Below, in pieces: positions 8,870-17,202 of a DNA stretch of 21,565 bases (its first letter is position 1; the number at the start of each line of letters is the position of its first letter). The position numbers were made by a program, and so were the translations under genes. Origin of the DNA: Planctomycetota bacterium (GTDB lineage: Bacteria > Planctomycetota > Phycisphaerae > UBA1845 > CAIVHJ01); assembly GCA_022573485.1 (NCBI GenBank), contig JACZTW010000018.1:1-21565 (forward strand), in the 5' to 3' direction. The notes under the pieces were generated by a model, which was not told the origin of the DNA, did no database searches, and saw only the letters and a program-made list of their open reading frames with translations.

Positions 8870-10033
8870 TCATGGCGCCGCACTTGTGGCGCGCGAATGT
8901 GATCCAATCTTCTTGAAAACTTCGGGCAAGACCGCCAACAAGCGATCGATCTCTGCATCTGTTGAATAGCGGGAGAGGCTGATTCGCACGGCGCCGATGG
9001 CTTGCTCGCGCTCGATGCCCATAGCCAGCAGGACTCTCGATGGCTCCAGAGCGCCGCTGTGGCAGGCAGAGCCGCCCGAAGCAAAGATTTTCTTTTCACT
9101 CAGGCCGATCAGGATTTCCTCGGCGGTGAATCCTCGGAACGCGACCATCGCTGTGTTCGGCAATCGCGGGACGCTGCCGCCGATCACCTCTGCAAAGGAG
9201 AATGCGCCGCAGATTTCTCGTTCGAGCCGGTCCCGCATGTCGCGCATGCGGGCGTGCATTTTCTCGCTTTCTTCCCCGACCAAGCGGGCGGCCACGCCCA
9301 GGCCGACGATGCCGGGGACATTTTCCGTGCCGCCGCGGATATCCTGTTCCTGCTGCCCGCCGATGATCAGCCCGGCAATGCGCAGCGGTTTGCGAATGTA
9401 CAGCGCCCCGATGCCCTTCGGTCCGTGGAACTTGTGGGCCGACAGGCTCAGCAAGTCGATCGGCAGGCGTCGCAGGTCGAGGGGGATCTTCCCGATGGCC
9501 TGAACGGCGTCTGTGTGGAACAGGACGTTCCGCTCGCGACAAATGTCGCCGATCTGCTCAAGCGGCGACAGGACACCGGTCTCGTTATTGGCGGCCATGA
9601 TGGACGCAATGCATGTGTCGTCGCGCAGGGCGGCGCGAAAATCGTTCAAATCCAGTCGGCCATCCTGATCGACGTCGAGATAGGTCGCTTCGTAACCCTC
9701 GCGCTCGAGATGCTCGGCGAAACGGTAGACTGCCTCATGCTCTACCTTGGTGGTGACGATGTGGCGCTTGTCGGGGTTGGAGCGCAGCGCGCCCAGGATG
9801 GCGATGTTGTCGCTCTCCGTGCCGCCGGACGTGAACACAATTTCTGACGGATCGGCGCCGAAACAAGAAGCTACTTCACGTCGCGCCTGCGCGACGAGAA
9901 AAGCCGCCCGCTGGCCGACGGCGTGCGTACTGGAGGGATTGCCGAAGGAGTCCTTCAGCACGGGCAGCATGGCTTCGACCACTTCCGGGGCCGGGCGCGT
10001 TGTGGCATTGTTGTCCAGGTAGATCGTGTCCAT
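8870..10033 (-). CDS. nifS: Cysteine desulfurase, NifS/IscS type
   Basis: This PLP enzyme takes sulfur from cysteine as an enzyme persulfide for iron-sulfur clusters or thiolated cofactors. The 387-residue protein is of normal length and begins with the typical strand MDTIYLDNNATT. Key residues are visible: GGTESDN at 70-76 (phosphate binding), His99 in TKVEHEAV, Asp175 in HTDAVQ, the Schiff-base Lys201 in SLSAHKFHGPKG, RGGTENVPGI at 233-242, and the catalytic Cys324 in SGGSACHSGALEPS, which matches NifS better than SufS. There are no scaffold (iscU/nifU) or regulator (iscR) genes beside it, so its partner is unknown; nifS versus iscS as a name is a judgement. The ATG at 10033 has no clear Shine-Dalgarno site. 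It follows the pseudopilin stop by 28 bases, so co-transcription is likely. Confidence 0.92.
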   Translation of the reverse strand: MDTIYLDNNATTRPAPEVVEAMLPVLKDSFGNPSSTHAVGQRAAFLVAQARREVASCFGADPSEIVFTSGGTESDNIAILGALRSNPDKRHIVTTKVEHEAVYRFAEHLEREGYEATYLDVDQDGRLDLNDFRAALRDDTCIASIMAANNETGVLSPLEQIGDICRERNVLFHTDAVQAIGKIPLDLRRLPIDLLSLSAHKFHGPKGIGALYIRKPLRIAGLIIGGQQEQDIRGGTENVPGIVGLGVAARLVGEESEKMHARMRDMRDRLEREICGAFSFAEVIGGSVPRLPNTAMVAFRGFTAEEILIGLSEKKIFASGGSACHSGALEPSRVLLAMGIEREQAIGAVRISLSRYSTDAEIDRLLAVLPEVFKKIGSHSRATSAAP

Positions 10034-10061
10034 GAATGAAAATCAAGCGTGCGGCAGGGGG

Positions 10062-10925
10062 TTACGACCCCTCGTTGTCATTGGCGTTGTCGTCTTCCTC
10101 GGTGATGTCGTCGATGCCGTTCAAGTCCCAGTCGCGGGCGAGCATTTCGCGAAGCCGGCGACCCTTCTCACCGTGCATGTCGGCGAAGAGGAAATTCGTG
10201 AACCCGTAGTGCCGGTCCGAAAAGCGGTTGCCGTCCACGCCGCTCTCGTTGGCTTCGCCGGGATCGATCCAACTGCCGTCATTGTCATCGAAGCCGTCGC
10301 CGTCGACATCCTCGACTGGATTATCGTTCCCACGGTAAGACCGATCGTTCGCATCCCCGATCAAAACCAGCTTGGGCCTTAACGCGGAATAACTCGTCGG
10401 TGATTCGGGGTCAGGGTAGTTCGGCGTGCCGTCGATGTGGGTGAGTTCCCATCGCTGGCGGTACGGCACGCTGTAGGTGCCGTAAGACCAAGAGGGCAGG
10501 TATACACGGTAGTGCCCGCTGCTGACACCCATGCGTTTGGAGGTGCGGCACAGCAAGTACTTGGCCCACTGACGCCCTTCGACATTGCGTTGCACGGGGA
10601 AATTATCGCGCTGCCGGATTTCTTCCTTATAGACGTAACTCCACAGCACCTCCGACCAGCCAAAGCGGTGAACATACGCGGCATCGTCGGGATCGGCATG
10701 CAGCCACAGTGCGGGCGGGAAAGAGTCGTCGTAATCGGTCGCATAAGTCATCAGGCCGGTGCCGAAATCATGCAGCCGGGCCAGGCAATGGACCGCCTTG
10801 GCTTGCTGGCGCGCCCGCCCCAGCGCGGGCATCAGAATCGAGATCAGCATGGCGATAATCCCCACGACAACGAGCAGCTCGATAAGCGTGAAGCCGTGGA
10901 ATGTTTTTGGGCCGATACGACTCAT
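10062..10925 (-). CDS. Type II secretion/type IV pilin-like pseudopilin with acidic calcium-motif-like C-terminus
   Basis: The N-terminus has a prepilin cleavage and methylation motif: a short basic leader ending in Gly11, then FTLIELLVVVGIIAML, with the conserved Glu at mature position 5 (residue 16). The hydrophobic helix spans about residues 12-33. The head resembles the large planctomycete-type family with an H-x9-DG C-terminal signature; here His239 is followed nine residues later by Asp249 (FLFADMHGE), with Met in place of the usual Gly. Two Asp-rich loops resemble EF-hand or dockerin calcium loops: DVDGDGFDDNDG (206-217) and DWDLNGIDD (265-273). The product should insert in the inner membrane and join a pilus or secretion fibre after cleavage; the substrate is unknown. 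The start at 10925 is chosen because it gives a normal 11-residue leader; an in-frame TTG at 10982 is less likely. A candidate promoter lies just upstream. Confidence 0.88.
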   Translation of the reverse strand: MSRIGPKTFHGFTLIELLVVVGIIAMLISILMPALGRARQQAKAVHCLARLHDFGTGLMTYATDYDDSFPPALWLHADPDDAAYVHRFGWSEVLWSYVYKEEIRQRDNFPVQRNVEGRQWAKYLLCRTSKRMGVSSGHYRVYLPSWSYGTYSVPYRQRWELTHIDGTPNYPDPESPTSYSALRPKLVLIGDANDRSYRGNDNPVEDVDGDGFDDNDGSWIDPGEANESGVDGNRFSDRHYGFTNFLFADMHGEKGRRLREMLARDWDLNGIDDITEEDDNANDNEGS

Positions 10926-10967
10926 ATTCGTGATCTCAGTTCCGGACTGGCCTGCCAGCCCTGTCAG

Positions 10968-10995
10968 ATCATAGCCCCTCAACGGACGGATTCAA
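10968..10995 (-). promoter_or_regulatory. Candidate sigma-70-like promoter for the pseudopilin gene and downstream run
   Basis: On the minus strand TTGAAT (10995-10990; 4 of 6 consensus positions) is followed after 16 bases by TATGAT (10973-10968; 5 of 6). Transcription would begin near 10961, giving a leader of about 36 bases to the ATG at 10925. It sits in the 89-base gap after the glycosidase-like gene and could drive the pseudopilin-nifS-mtnP-propeller run, whose next gaps are 28 and 29 bases and then a 17-base overlap. Confidence 0.45.
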
Positions 10996-11014
10996 AGAAA
11001 TGTCTGGTCGTAAC

Positions 11015-13924
11015 TCAGTTTGCAAAGCTCATATTGCCGAAGGAACTCGGGTCATAGACATTCGCGGCGGCGCCGGACCATGTGGAGTAACTCCAAGCGG
11101 CCAGATCAAACCGGCAGAAGTTAATCGCCCAGCTTTGTCGCCGGCTGACTCCCGGGCCGAAGTCCTTCAGGGGCACGCGAACCTCCGCCACCCATCGATC
11201 TTCCAATACTCTGGTGGCGACTTGGATATCCGCCGGCCAGTGGTGCGCGGGACCTACCTGTGGGTTTGCTCGTATGCCGCGTTCCTGCAGAACGGCTCCG
11301 GTCGGCTTGATCGCCAAATGGAAGATATCGGCAGGCGAACTCGATCGGCCGTTGCTGGGGTCGATCAGGATTTCCAACAGCTCCTCGCCGACGGGAATGC
11401 GGTCGTCATAGGTGATAAAATTCCGTTGGGCTGCTTGGTAAGCGAATTGGTTCGGCGTGATGCAGTGGAACGCGAAATAGAGATAGTGATCATCCGTGCA
11501 AACCCAAGCCAGGACATTTTGGGCTGGCGGCTGGCGATCGCGCGACGGTTCCGCCGGCGCAGTCTGCACATCGATCGACGTGAAGTTGCGGGCGACGTTT
11601 CCGACGGCAGTCGGCCAGTCCGTGAGGTCGCCGTCGATCACGATTGGCTTGTTGCGTCGGCGGGCTGTGAGGTGAGACAACTGCACCGTGTGTGTGGTCG
11701 TCTCGCCGGCATCCACTTCCATAGCGATGGAGAGATTCATCCTGCCGTCGTCGCCCGCCGGCAGCACTTTGGCCGATGCCCGCAGGGCAACCGCCCGCGA
11801 GGCGTACGGCTGGATGGCGTTCACGAACGCATGGCCCGAGTCCGTCTGCCAGCCCTCAGGCAGATCTTCGAAGCTCACTCTGGCTGAGACCGGCTTCGAG
11901 GTGAGGTTTTGGATCGTCAGAAGCACGTCAATGTCGAAGATCGCGCCGGGCGCTCCTCCGACGCCGGGACGCAGGCCCACGCGTACGCCGTCGGACCGGA
12001 GTCGAACTTGTTGCGTCGCCTCCAGAAAGCGTTGCCAGGCGATGGAATCAAGCGGCTCGTTCGCGGCATCTTCAGCGTTCGCGGGACGATCACGGAGCGC
12101 CGCCGCCATCAACGCGCGCGCGTGAGACCACCAGAATGGATCGTGACACCAACTCTCGAAGCGCCCAGCCTCGAAGTGTGCTCCATAAGCCTCTGCGCCT
12201 GCAAACCGGCACAGAGAGCGCTGGATGATCTCCGCGGTCTTTTGAAGTCCGCGCTCCCGACAGAGTCGGACGTAGGCCAGGTCCTGCATGCCTCGCCGCA
12301 GCATTTTCAGCCGCACGGTCGGCAGAGGTGAGTCCAGGCCGCACAAACGTCCCGGAAGAATCAAAGGAGGAGCCGCCTGAGACATTTGTTCGAGAGTTGA
12401 ACGCACATCGTAATCGTCAGTCCAATTGTTGGTTTCGGGCAAGAGGACAGCTTCGGCATTGAGACGCGCAGCCTGCCAGGGAATAACTCGCGCATCGGTG
12501 TCGCTGCCGGCCAGGCTGATGCTCCCGCTGAAGGGCGGGCGATCCAATTGCAGCCATTTCCGCGCATTGCGAAACTTGGGTTGGTCGAACTCGTCCGGAT
12601 TGAAGAACTGAGCCGGCGGGCACCAAATGTCGATTCGCCCGCCTAGATCGACCCAGGGATAACCATCCCAGCCATAGGGCCGAAGGTCTTGAGGCGGCAG
12701 CAGGGCGACCACCGGCAGTTTTTTCTCGGCCAGCCGGGCGATTTCCGCATAACTGCGACAGTTATGGAAGACCTTGGATGTGTACGGTTCTTCCGGAGGC
12801 GGCAAGAGCAGGAATGCGCGGTCGGCCCAGCCACGCTCTACAAAATGTTGGTAGCACAGCGTGAGGTATTCTCTGAGAGTGCTTGCATAGGTGGCTGATG
12901 ACAGGGCGCCGTAAGACGGAGGCCGAGGAAATGTCTTGTCCATCGGGATCGGCCAATACTGCACGGGCGGCTGCTTTGGATACATTTTACCGTCGAGGAA
13001 GTCGCCGATGAGATCATCATAGTCGTCCCAGCGAACGACCATCTGACCGCGATTATCCAACTTCTTGATTGGGTACAGGCCCGTCAAGAACGGGCTCACA
13101 CGATGCTGCTGAAGAAGCCGCAGCGTTTGTTTGATCAGCTCGACGGATTCGTCATAGAGCGGGGCGTTCTTCACGACGCGAGTGGGCACAAACGGTTCGC
13201 CGTTGGTCCGCAAATGATGGCCCAGCAGCCTCTGCAGATTCACAGGCCCCAGCAGTGCCACACCGGGGTCGTCGGGCAGCTCGAACGGCAGCACGTCTGC
13301 CAGCAGCGGCAGGCGCGCGATTTCCCTCCCGGCTTCGCTGATGCGAATCTCCGAGAAGAGTTTCCCAGGCACCGCCGATGACGGAATAACCACATCGACC
13401 CACATCAGCATTTGCTCGCCCGATTTGATCGCGTACGGTTGGCCGTTGACGGGGGCGTCGACGGGAACCAGGATGTCGATCACGTCGCGCTGCCGGCGCG
13501 ATGGATTCGTGGCTTTGATATGCCATCCGGGGAGCGCCCCGATGTCCACGGGCAATGCGCGGAAGAACTTGATCGACGACACATCGAGAGATGTGCGGTC
13601 CCCTTTCAGTGAATCTGCGGAGATTGTCAGACTGTGGTAAGCGCCATTCTGCGGCTGGAGCACGAGATAAAAGCTGACCGTCTCGTTGCGCGCGCAGGTC
13701 AGCTTGATTTCATTCCTGGCGCGGTCGTACACCGGCGACGGAATGTGCAGGTTCAAATCGGGCGCGGTCCGAAAGGCGCTGTCCACGACTTGAAGCGTGA
13801 GGTATCGGCCTTGAGTGGTCGGGTTCGGCGGCCCGCAGCCGAACGAAAAGGCGCCGAAAACAAGCGCGATTGCCGCCATAGTACTGGTACGCCCGATTGT
13901 CGAAGACTGGATCGCCAATGTCAT
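11015..13924 (-). CDS. GH123/DUF4091-like glycoside hydrolase lipoprotein with CBM9-like C-terminal domain
   Basis: A 969-residue exported lipoprotein. Residues 1-30 form a signal peptide ending FSFGC with Cys30 as the likely lipid anchor. The start at 13924 is preferred over Met16 because it supplies Arg12 for the n-region, although no clear ribosome site is seen. Residues about 40-215 look like a beta-sandwich. Residues about 220-620 resemble the catalytic barrel of DUF4091/GH123-like proteins: GWADRAFLLL at 365-374, followed by PPPEEPY, and LPTVRLKMLRRGMQDLAYVRL (534-554), which matches the family's 'RLExLRDGIEDYEYL' signature. Residues about 640-755 look like a CARDB/NPCBM-like beta domain. 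Residues 757-969 resemble CBM9, beginning KPIVIDGDLTDWP and ending in a strand pattern with WVAEVRVPLKDFG. Family members act on N-acetylgalactosamine-containing glycans, but the substrate is not shown here. It follows the RND pump gene by 50 bases. Confidence 0.72.
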   Translation of the reverse strand: MTLAIQSSTIGRTSTMAAIALVFGAFSFGCGPPNPTTQGRYLTLQVVDSAFRTAPDLNLHIPSPVYDRARNEIKLTCARNETVSFYLVLQPQNGAYHSLTISADSLKGDRTSLDVSSIKFFRALPVDIGALPGWHIKATNPSRRQRDVIDILVPVDAPVNGQPYAIKSGEQMLMWVDVVIPSSAVPGKLFSEIRISEAGREIARLPLLADVLPFELPDDPGVALLGPVNLQRLLGHHLRTNGEPFVPTRVVKNAPLYDESVELIKQTLRLLQQHRVSPFLTGLYPIKKLDNRGQMVVRWDDYDDLIGDFLDGKMYPKQPPVQYWPIPMDKTFPRPPSYGALSSATYASTLREYLTLCYQHFVERGWADRAFLLLPPPEEPYTSKVFHNCRSYAEIARLAEKKLPVVALLPPQDLRPYGWDGYPWVDLGGRIDIWCPPAQFFNPDEFDQPKFRNARKWLQLDRPPFSGSISLAGSDTDARVIPWQAARLNAEAVLLPETNNWTDDYDVRSTLEQMSQAAPPLILPGRLCGLDSPLPTVRLKMLRRGMQDLAYVRLCRERGLQKTAEIIQRSLCRFAGAEAYGAHFEAGRFESWCHDPFWWSHARALMAAALRDRPANAEDAANEPLDSIAWQRFLEATQQVRLRSDGVRVGLRPGVGGAPGAIFDIDVLLTIQNLTSKPVSARVSFEDLPEGWQTDSGHAFVNAIQPYASRAVALRASAKVLPAGDDGRMNLSIAMEVDAGETTTHTVQLSHLTARRRNKPIVIDGDLTDWPTAVGNVARNFTSIDVQTAPAEPSRDRQPPAQNVLAWVCTDDHYLYFAFHCITPNQFAYQAAQRNFITYDDRIPVGEELLEILIDPSNGRSSSPADIFHLAIKPTGAVLQERGIRANPQVGPAHHWPADIQVATRVLEDRWVAEVRVPLKDFGPGVSRRQSWAINFCRFDLAAWSYSTWSGAAANVYDPSSFGNMSFAN

Positions 13925-13974
13925 TCTCAGTTCATCACGCTTCGTAGCTTGCTTTCGCCGCCGGTCGCGCGCTG

Positions 13975-16900
13975 CTATGGAGCGGAGGGTTCGACCTCGG
14001 GCGGTCCGAACATCCCGTGGGACAAACGCAGGACGGCGCTCTTGAGGTCCTCAACGATCAAATAGAACGCCGGCAGCATGACCAGGATCAGGATTGTCGC
14101 GGCGGTCAGGCCCCAGCAAATGCAGGTCGCGAAAGGCGACCAAATCTTGTTGTAGCCGCCCACGCCCATGGCCATCGGCAGCAGTCCTATCACAGTGGTT
14201 ACCGTGGTCAGCAGGATCGGTCGAAGCCGGATCTTGCACGCATAGATCACTGCCTGCCGTACAGGCGCGCCCCGCGCTCGCTCGCCGTTGATGAAGCTGA
14301 CCAACAGGATCGCATCATTCACCATGATGCCGAACAGGCCGACCATGGCGATGCCCGTGATCACGCTGAGCGGATAGTTGTTGACCACCAGCCCCATGAC
14401 CATCCCGATGGTGCCGAAGACCAGCGATGAAAGTACGATCAGCGGCTGAAGATAACTATTGAATTGCGCCGCGAGGATCAAGTACATCGCCACGGCGATG
14501 AGAGCCGACCAGATCAGGCTTCTGAAGCTCTCGCGCGTTTCCATAAATTGCCCTTCGGCAACGATGGTCAATTGATCGTCACGAGCGTCGAGTTCGGCGA
14601 GATCCGCCATGATGATCCGATTCACACGATCCGCGTTGATCGCGGTCGAGTCAACGTCGGCGGTCACGAGCACGGCGCGTTTGCCGTTGTGGCGATAGTG
14701 ATTGGCATACCCTTGGCGGTATTGCAGGTGAGCCACCTGGCTCAAGCTCAGCAGCGCCTGGGTCGTCGGCGACTTGATGTTCACGTTCAGGAGCTGGTCT
14801 TCGTTCGAGCGGAATTGCTCCTGGTACTTCAATCGAATATCGAGGTCTTCGGCGTACGCAAGATCGTTGAACGTGCCGACGATGAAGCCGTCGTTGGCTC
14901 CGGCGAGCGTGCGGAACACGTCCGCGAAGGTCAGACCAAACTCCGAGGCCTCGGCTTCTTTCAGGCTGACGCGCAGCTCGCGCTGTCCCATATCCAGATT
15001 GTCGCCGATGTCGAACACGCCGACCATTCGGCGGAGCCGATCCTCGATCCTGCCGGCGACCTGCTTGGCCACTTCATAGTCGGGGTGTTCAATGCGGATG
15101 GCCACCGGCTTGCCGATGGGCGGGCCGTCCTGGATCGCCCAAACCGTGAGGTTTTCAATGTTCAGTTGCGGATTGTCGCGTACGAAGTCGGACAGGCGAC
15201 GGCGCGTTTCGTCAATGACGCGCTCCGGATCATAATCTTGATTCCCCCGCTGTCGGAGTTCAGTGATGATTTGGACTAAATTAGGCCGAAAGCGCAGTTC
15301 GTTGTCTTCGGTGACTTGGAAACCAACCGTCGAGCTGTAGGCCTTGGCGTACCCTTTCTCCGCCAGATCGCCGAACACGTGCATCATCTTCTGGCTGACC
15401 TCGTCCGTCTGTTCCAGGCTCGCTCCCGGAGCAACGCTGTAGGTCGTGACCAGCGTCGGGAAATCGGAGGGAAACAGCTCGATGGCCAGCGTCCTTTGGC
15501 CTTGGTATGCGCACAGCGCCAGCGCCGCCAATACACTCAGGCAAAGGTAACGCCGGGCCATGGCCTGTTCAACGACTTGAAGGTAGAACTGCAATGTCCG
15601 AGCGATCCACGAGCCGGATCTTCGCAATGGTGAGAACGGCGCACTCTGGGAAAGTCCGCGCGGGCTGAAGCCCGCGGCTCCGCGATCGATCTTTTTGCGC
15701 CTGGGACCCCAGTGCAGGTAATGATTCGGCAGAATCACCAGGCACTCGAAGAGCGATGCCAAAAGCGTGACCGTCACGGTCTTGGGGATGATCGAGAAGA
15801 ATCGGCCGATCATGCCCGTCATGAGCAGCAGCGGCAGGAATGCCGCAACGGTGGTCAGCGCAGAAGTCACCACGGGCAATATAACTTGATTCGTGCCCTC
15901 GATGACTGCCTCTCGAATTGGCCGGCCTTCCTGAACATGGCGGTAGATGTTCTCCAGAACCACGATGGCGTCATCGACAATCATGCCGCTGATCAAAACG
16001 AGCGCAAAAACACTCACTGCGTTGATGCTTACGTCGATGAACCACATGAAAATAAACGCGCACAGAAACGAGAACGGAATGCCCACCACCGCCAAGATCG
16101 AGTTCCGAACGCCGATGATCATCCACAACACGCAAAACACGAGGACCAGCCCGATTCCGAGGTTCTTCTTGAGAACGCCGAGGCGGCTGGAGATCATCAG
16201 CGTCGAATCGGCAAAGAGACTCACCGATACGCCCTGCGGCAGACTGGTCTCCCGGTACCGTGCGATGGCTTCGTCTACCGCGTTCCGCACCGTGATCGAA
16301 TCCGCATGGCGCTTCTTGGCGACGTAGAGAAACCCACACTTCTTGCCCATGTACCGGGAGATCGTTATTCGGCGCTCGTAGTCTTCTTGAATCGTCGCGA
16401 TGTCGTCCACATAGACATGATCGCCGGTGGGACTCTGCCGGATGATCGTGCGCCCGATCTCCTCGGGCGTCGCGGGTTGGCCCGCTGCAATGACCGCAAA
16501 CTCCTCGCTGCTGGTTTGGACCGTGCCGCCCGGGAGGTCCCGATTGCTGTTGGTAAGGATGCCGGCGACTTCACTGAGAGAAACCTGGTATTGCTCGAGG
16601 GCGTACTTGTCGACGAGGATGTGAATCTCTCGGTCGCGCAGGCCGATCTCCTTGATCTTCGAGATGCCGGGAATATCCTCCAGTTTTCGTGCTAGATTGC
16701 GTGTGACCTCGCGGATGACGCGTTCATCGCCATAGCCTTCGTCGGCGATAACGACCTGCACGATAGGCCAGAGTTCGCCCACCGTCAGCCGGGTGAGGAG
16801 CGGCTCTTCCGCGCCGGACGGCAGAGCGGGCACTCGATCCAGTCGGTTGCGCACTTCCTGGAAGGCGGCTTCGTAGTCGATGGGGTCCAGATCCTCGCTG

Positions 16901-17184
16901 AACTTCACGAAAATGTGCGAGAAGTTCGCCACCGAATTGCTGGTGATCCGGGCGACGCCGGGGATATTCTTCAGTTCCTTCTCGATTGGCTCGGTGATAT
17001 CCTGTTCGACAATCTCAGGCGAGGCCCCGGCGTAGGTTGTCTGGATCCAGGCCTCGTCGAGTGAGAGGTCTGGATACACATCAACAGGCAGCAGGAAGTA
17101 GACCACCAGTCCGGCTGCCAGGAACACCAGGAACAGCAGGTTGACGAAGATCGCCTGATCTACCGAGAACTTTGCCAGGGACAT
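13975..17184 (-). CDS. RND-family efflux pump, inner-membrane permease (AcrB/MexB-like)
   Basis: A 1069-residue proton-driven exporter of the resistance-nodulation-division superfamily, with a typical length and internal duplication. TM1 spans about residues 11-32, followed by the first periplasmic porter domain. TM2-TM6 lie at about 335-490; TM4 has SGMIVDDAIVVLENIYRH with Asp404/Asp405, the proton-relay pair. TM7 is at about 546-560, the second porter domain at about 565-880, and TM8-TM12 at about 885-1045, with FGIMVNDAILLVSFIN (951-966) as the paralogous TM10. The cytoplasmic linker between the halves (about 493-528) is unusually Pro-, Ser- and Arg-rich (RGAAGFSPRGLSQSAPFSPL), and part of it is encoded by a palindrome. 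It lies 18 bases after the membrane fusion protein gene, so the two form one transport unit. No TolC-type outer-membrane gene is in the window. Substrate is not predictable. Confidence 0.95.
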   Translation of the reverse strand: MSLAKFSVDQAIFVNLLFLVFLAAGLVVYFLLPVDVYPDLSLDEAWIQTTYAGASPEIVEQDITEPIEKELKNIPGVARITSNSVANFSHIFVKFSEDLDPIDYEAAFQEVRNRLDRVPALPSGAEEPLLTRLTVGELWPIVQVVIADEGYGDERVIREVTRNLARKLEDIPGISKIKEIGLRDREIHILVDKYALEQYQVSLSEVAGILTNSNRDLPGGTVQTSSEEFAVIAAGQPATPEEIGRTIIRQSPTGDHVYVDDIATIQEDYERRITISRYMGKKCGFLYVAKKRHADSITVRNAVDEAIARYRETSLPQGVSVSLFADSTLMISSRLGVLKKNLGIGLVLVFCVLWMIIGVRNSILAVVGIPFSFLCAFIFMWFIDVSINAVSVFALVLISGMIVDDAIVVLENIYRHVQEGRPIREAVIEGTNQVILPVVTSALTTVAAFLPLLLMTGMIGRFFSIIPKTVTVTLLASLFECLVILPNHYLHWGPRRKKIDRGAAGFSPRGLSQSAPFSPLRRSGSWIARTLQFYLQVVEQAMARRYLCLSVLAALALCAYQGQRTLAIELFPSDFPTLVTTYSVAPGASLEQTDEVSQKMMHVFGDLAEKGYAKAYSSTVGFQVTEDNELRFRPNLVQIITELRQRGNQDYDPERVIDETRRRLSDFVRDNPQLNIENLTVWAIQDGPPIGKPVAIRIEHPDYEVAKQVAGRIEDRLRRMVGVFDIGDNLDMGQRELRVSLKEAEASEFGLTFADVFRTLAGANDGFIVGTFNDLAYAEDLDIRLKYQEQFRSNEDQLLNVNIKSPTTQALLSLSQVAHLQYRQGYANHYRHNGKRAVLVTADVDSTAINADRVNRIIMADLAELDARDDQLTIVAEGQFMETRESFRSLIWSALIAVAMYLILAAQFNSYLQPLIVLSSLVFGTIGMVMGLVVNNYPLSVITGIAMVGLFGIMVNDAILLVSFINGERARGAPVRQAVIYACKIRLRPILLTTVTTVIGLLPMAMGVGGYNKIWSPFATCICWGLTAATILILVMLPAFYLIVEDLKSAVLRLSHGMFGPPEVEPSAP
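15656..15678. repeat. GC-rich palindromic (REP-like) sequence inside the RND pump gene
   Basis: The core at 15659-15676 is a perfect inverted repeat, CGCGGGCT-GA-AGCCCGCG, with 8-base arms, surrounded by further G+C. It lies in frame within the RND coding sequence and encodes residues about 503-509 in the linker between the two transmembrane halves. Its form is like REP units that are usually intergenic. The claim that it belongs to a dispersed family is inference, since only one copy is seen here. Confidence 0.6.
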
Positions 17185-17202
17185 AGCGTCGCTTTCCGAT
17201 CC

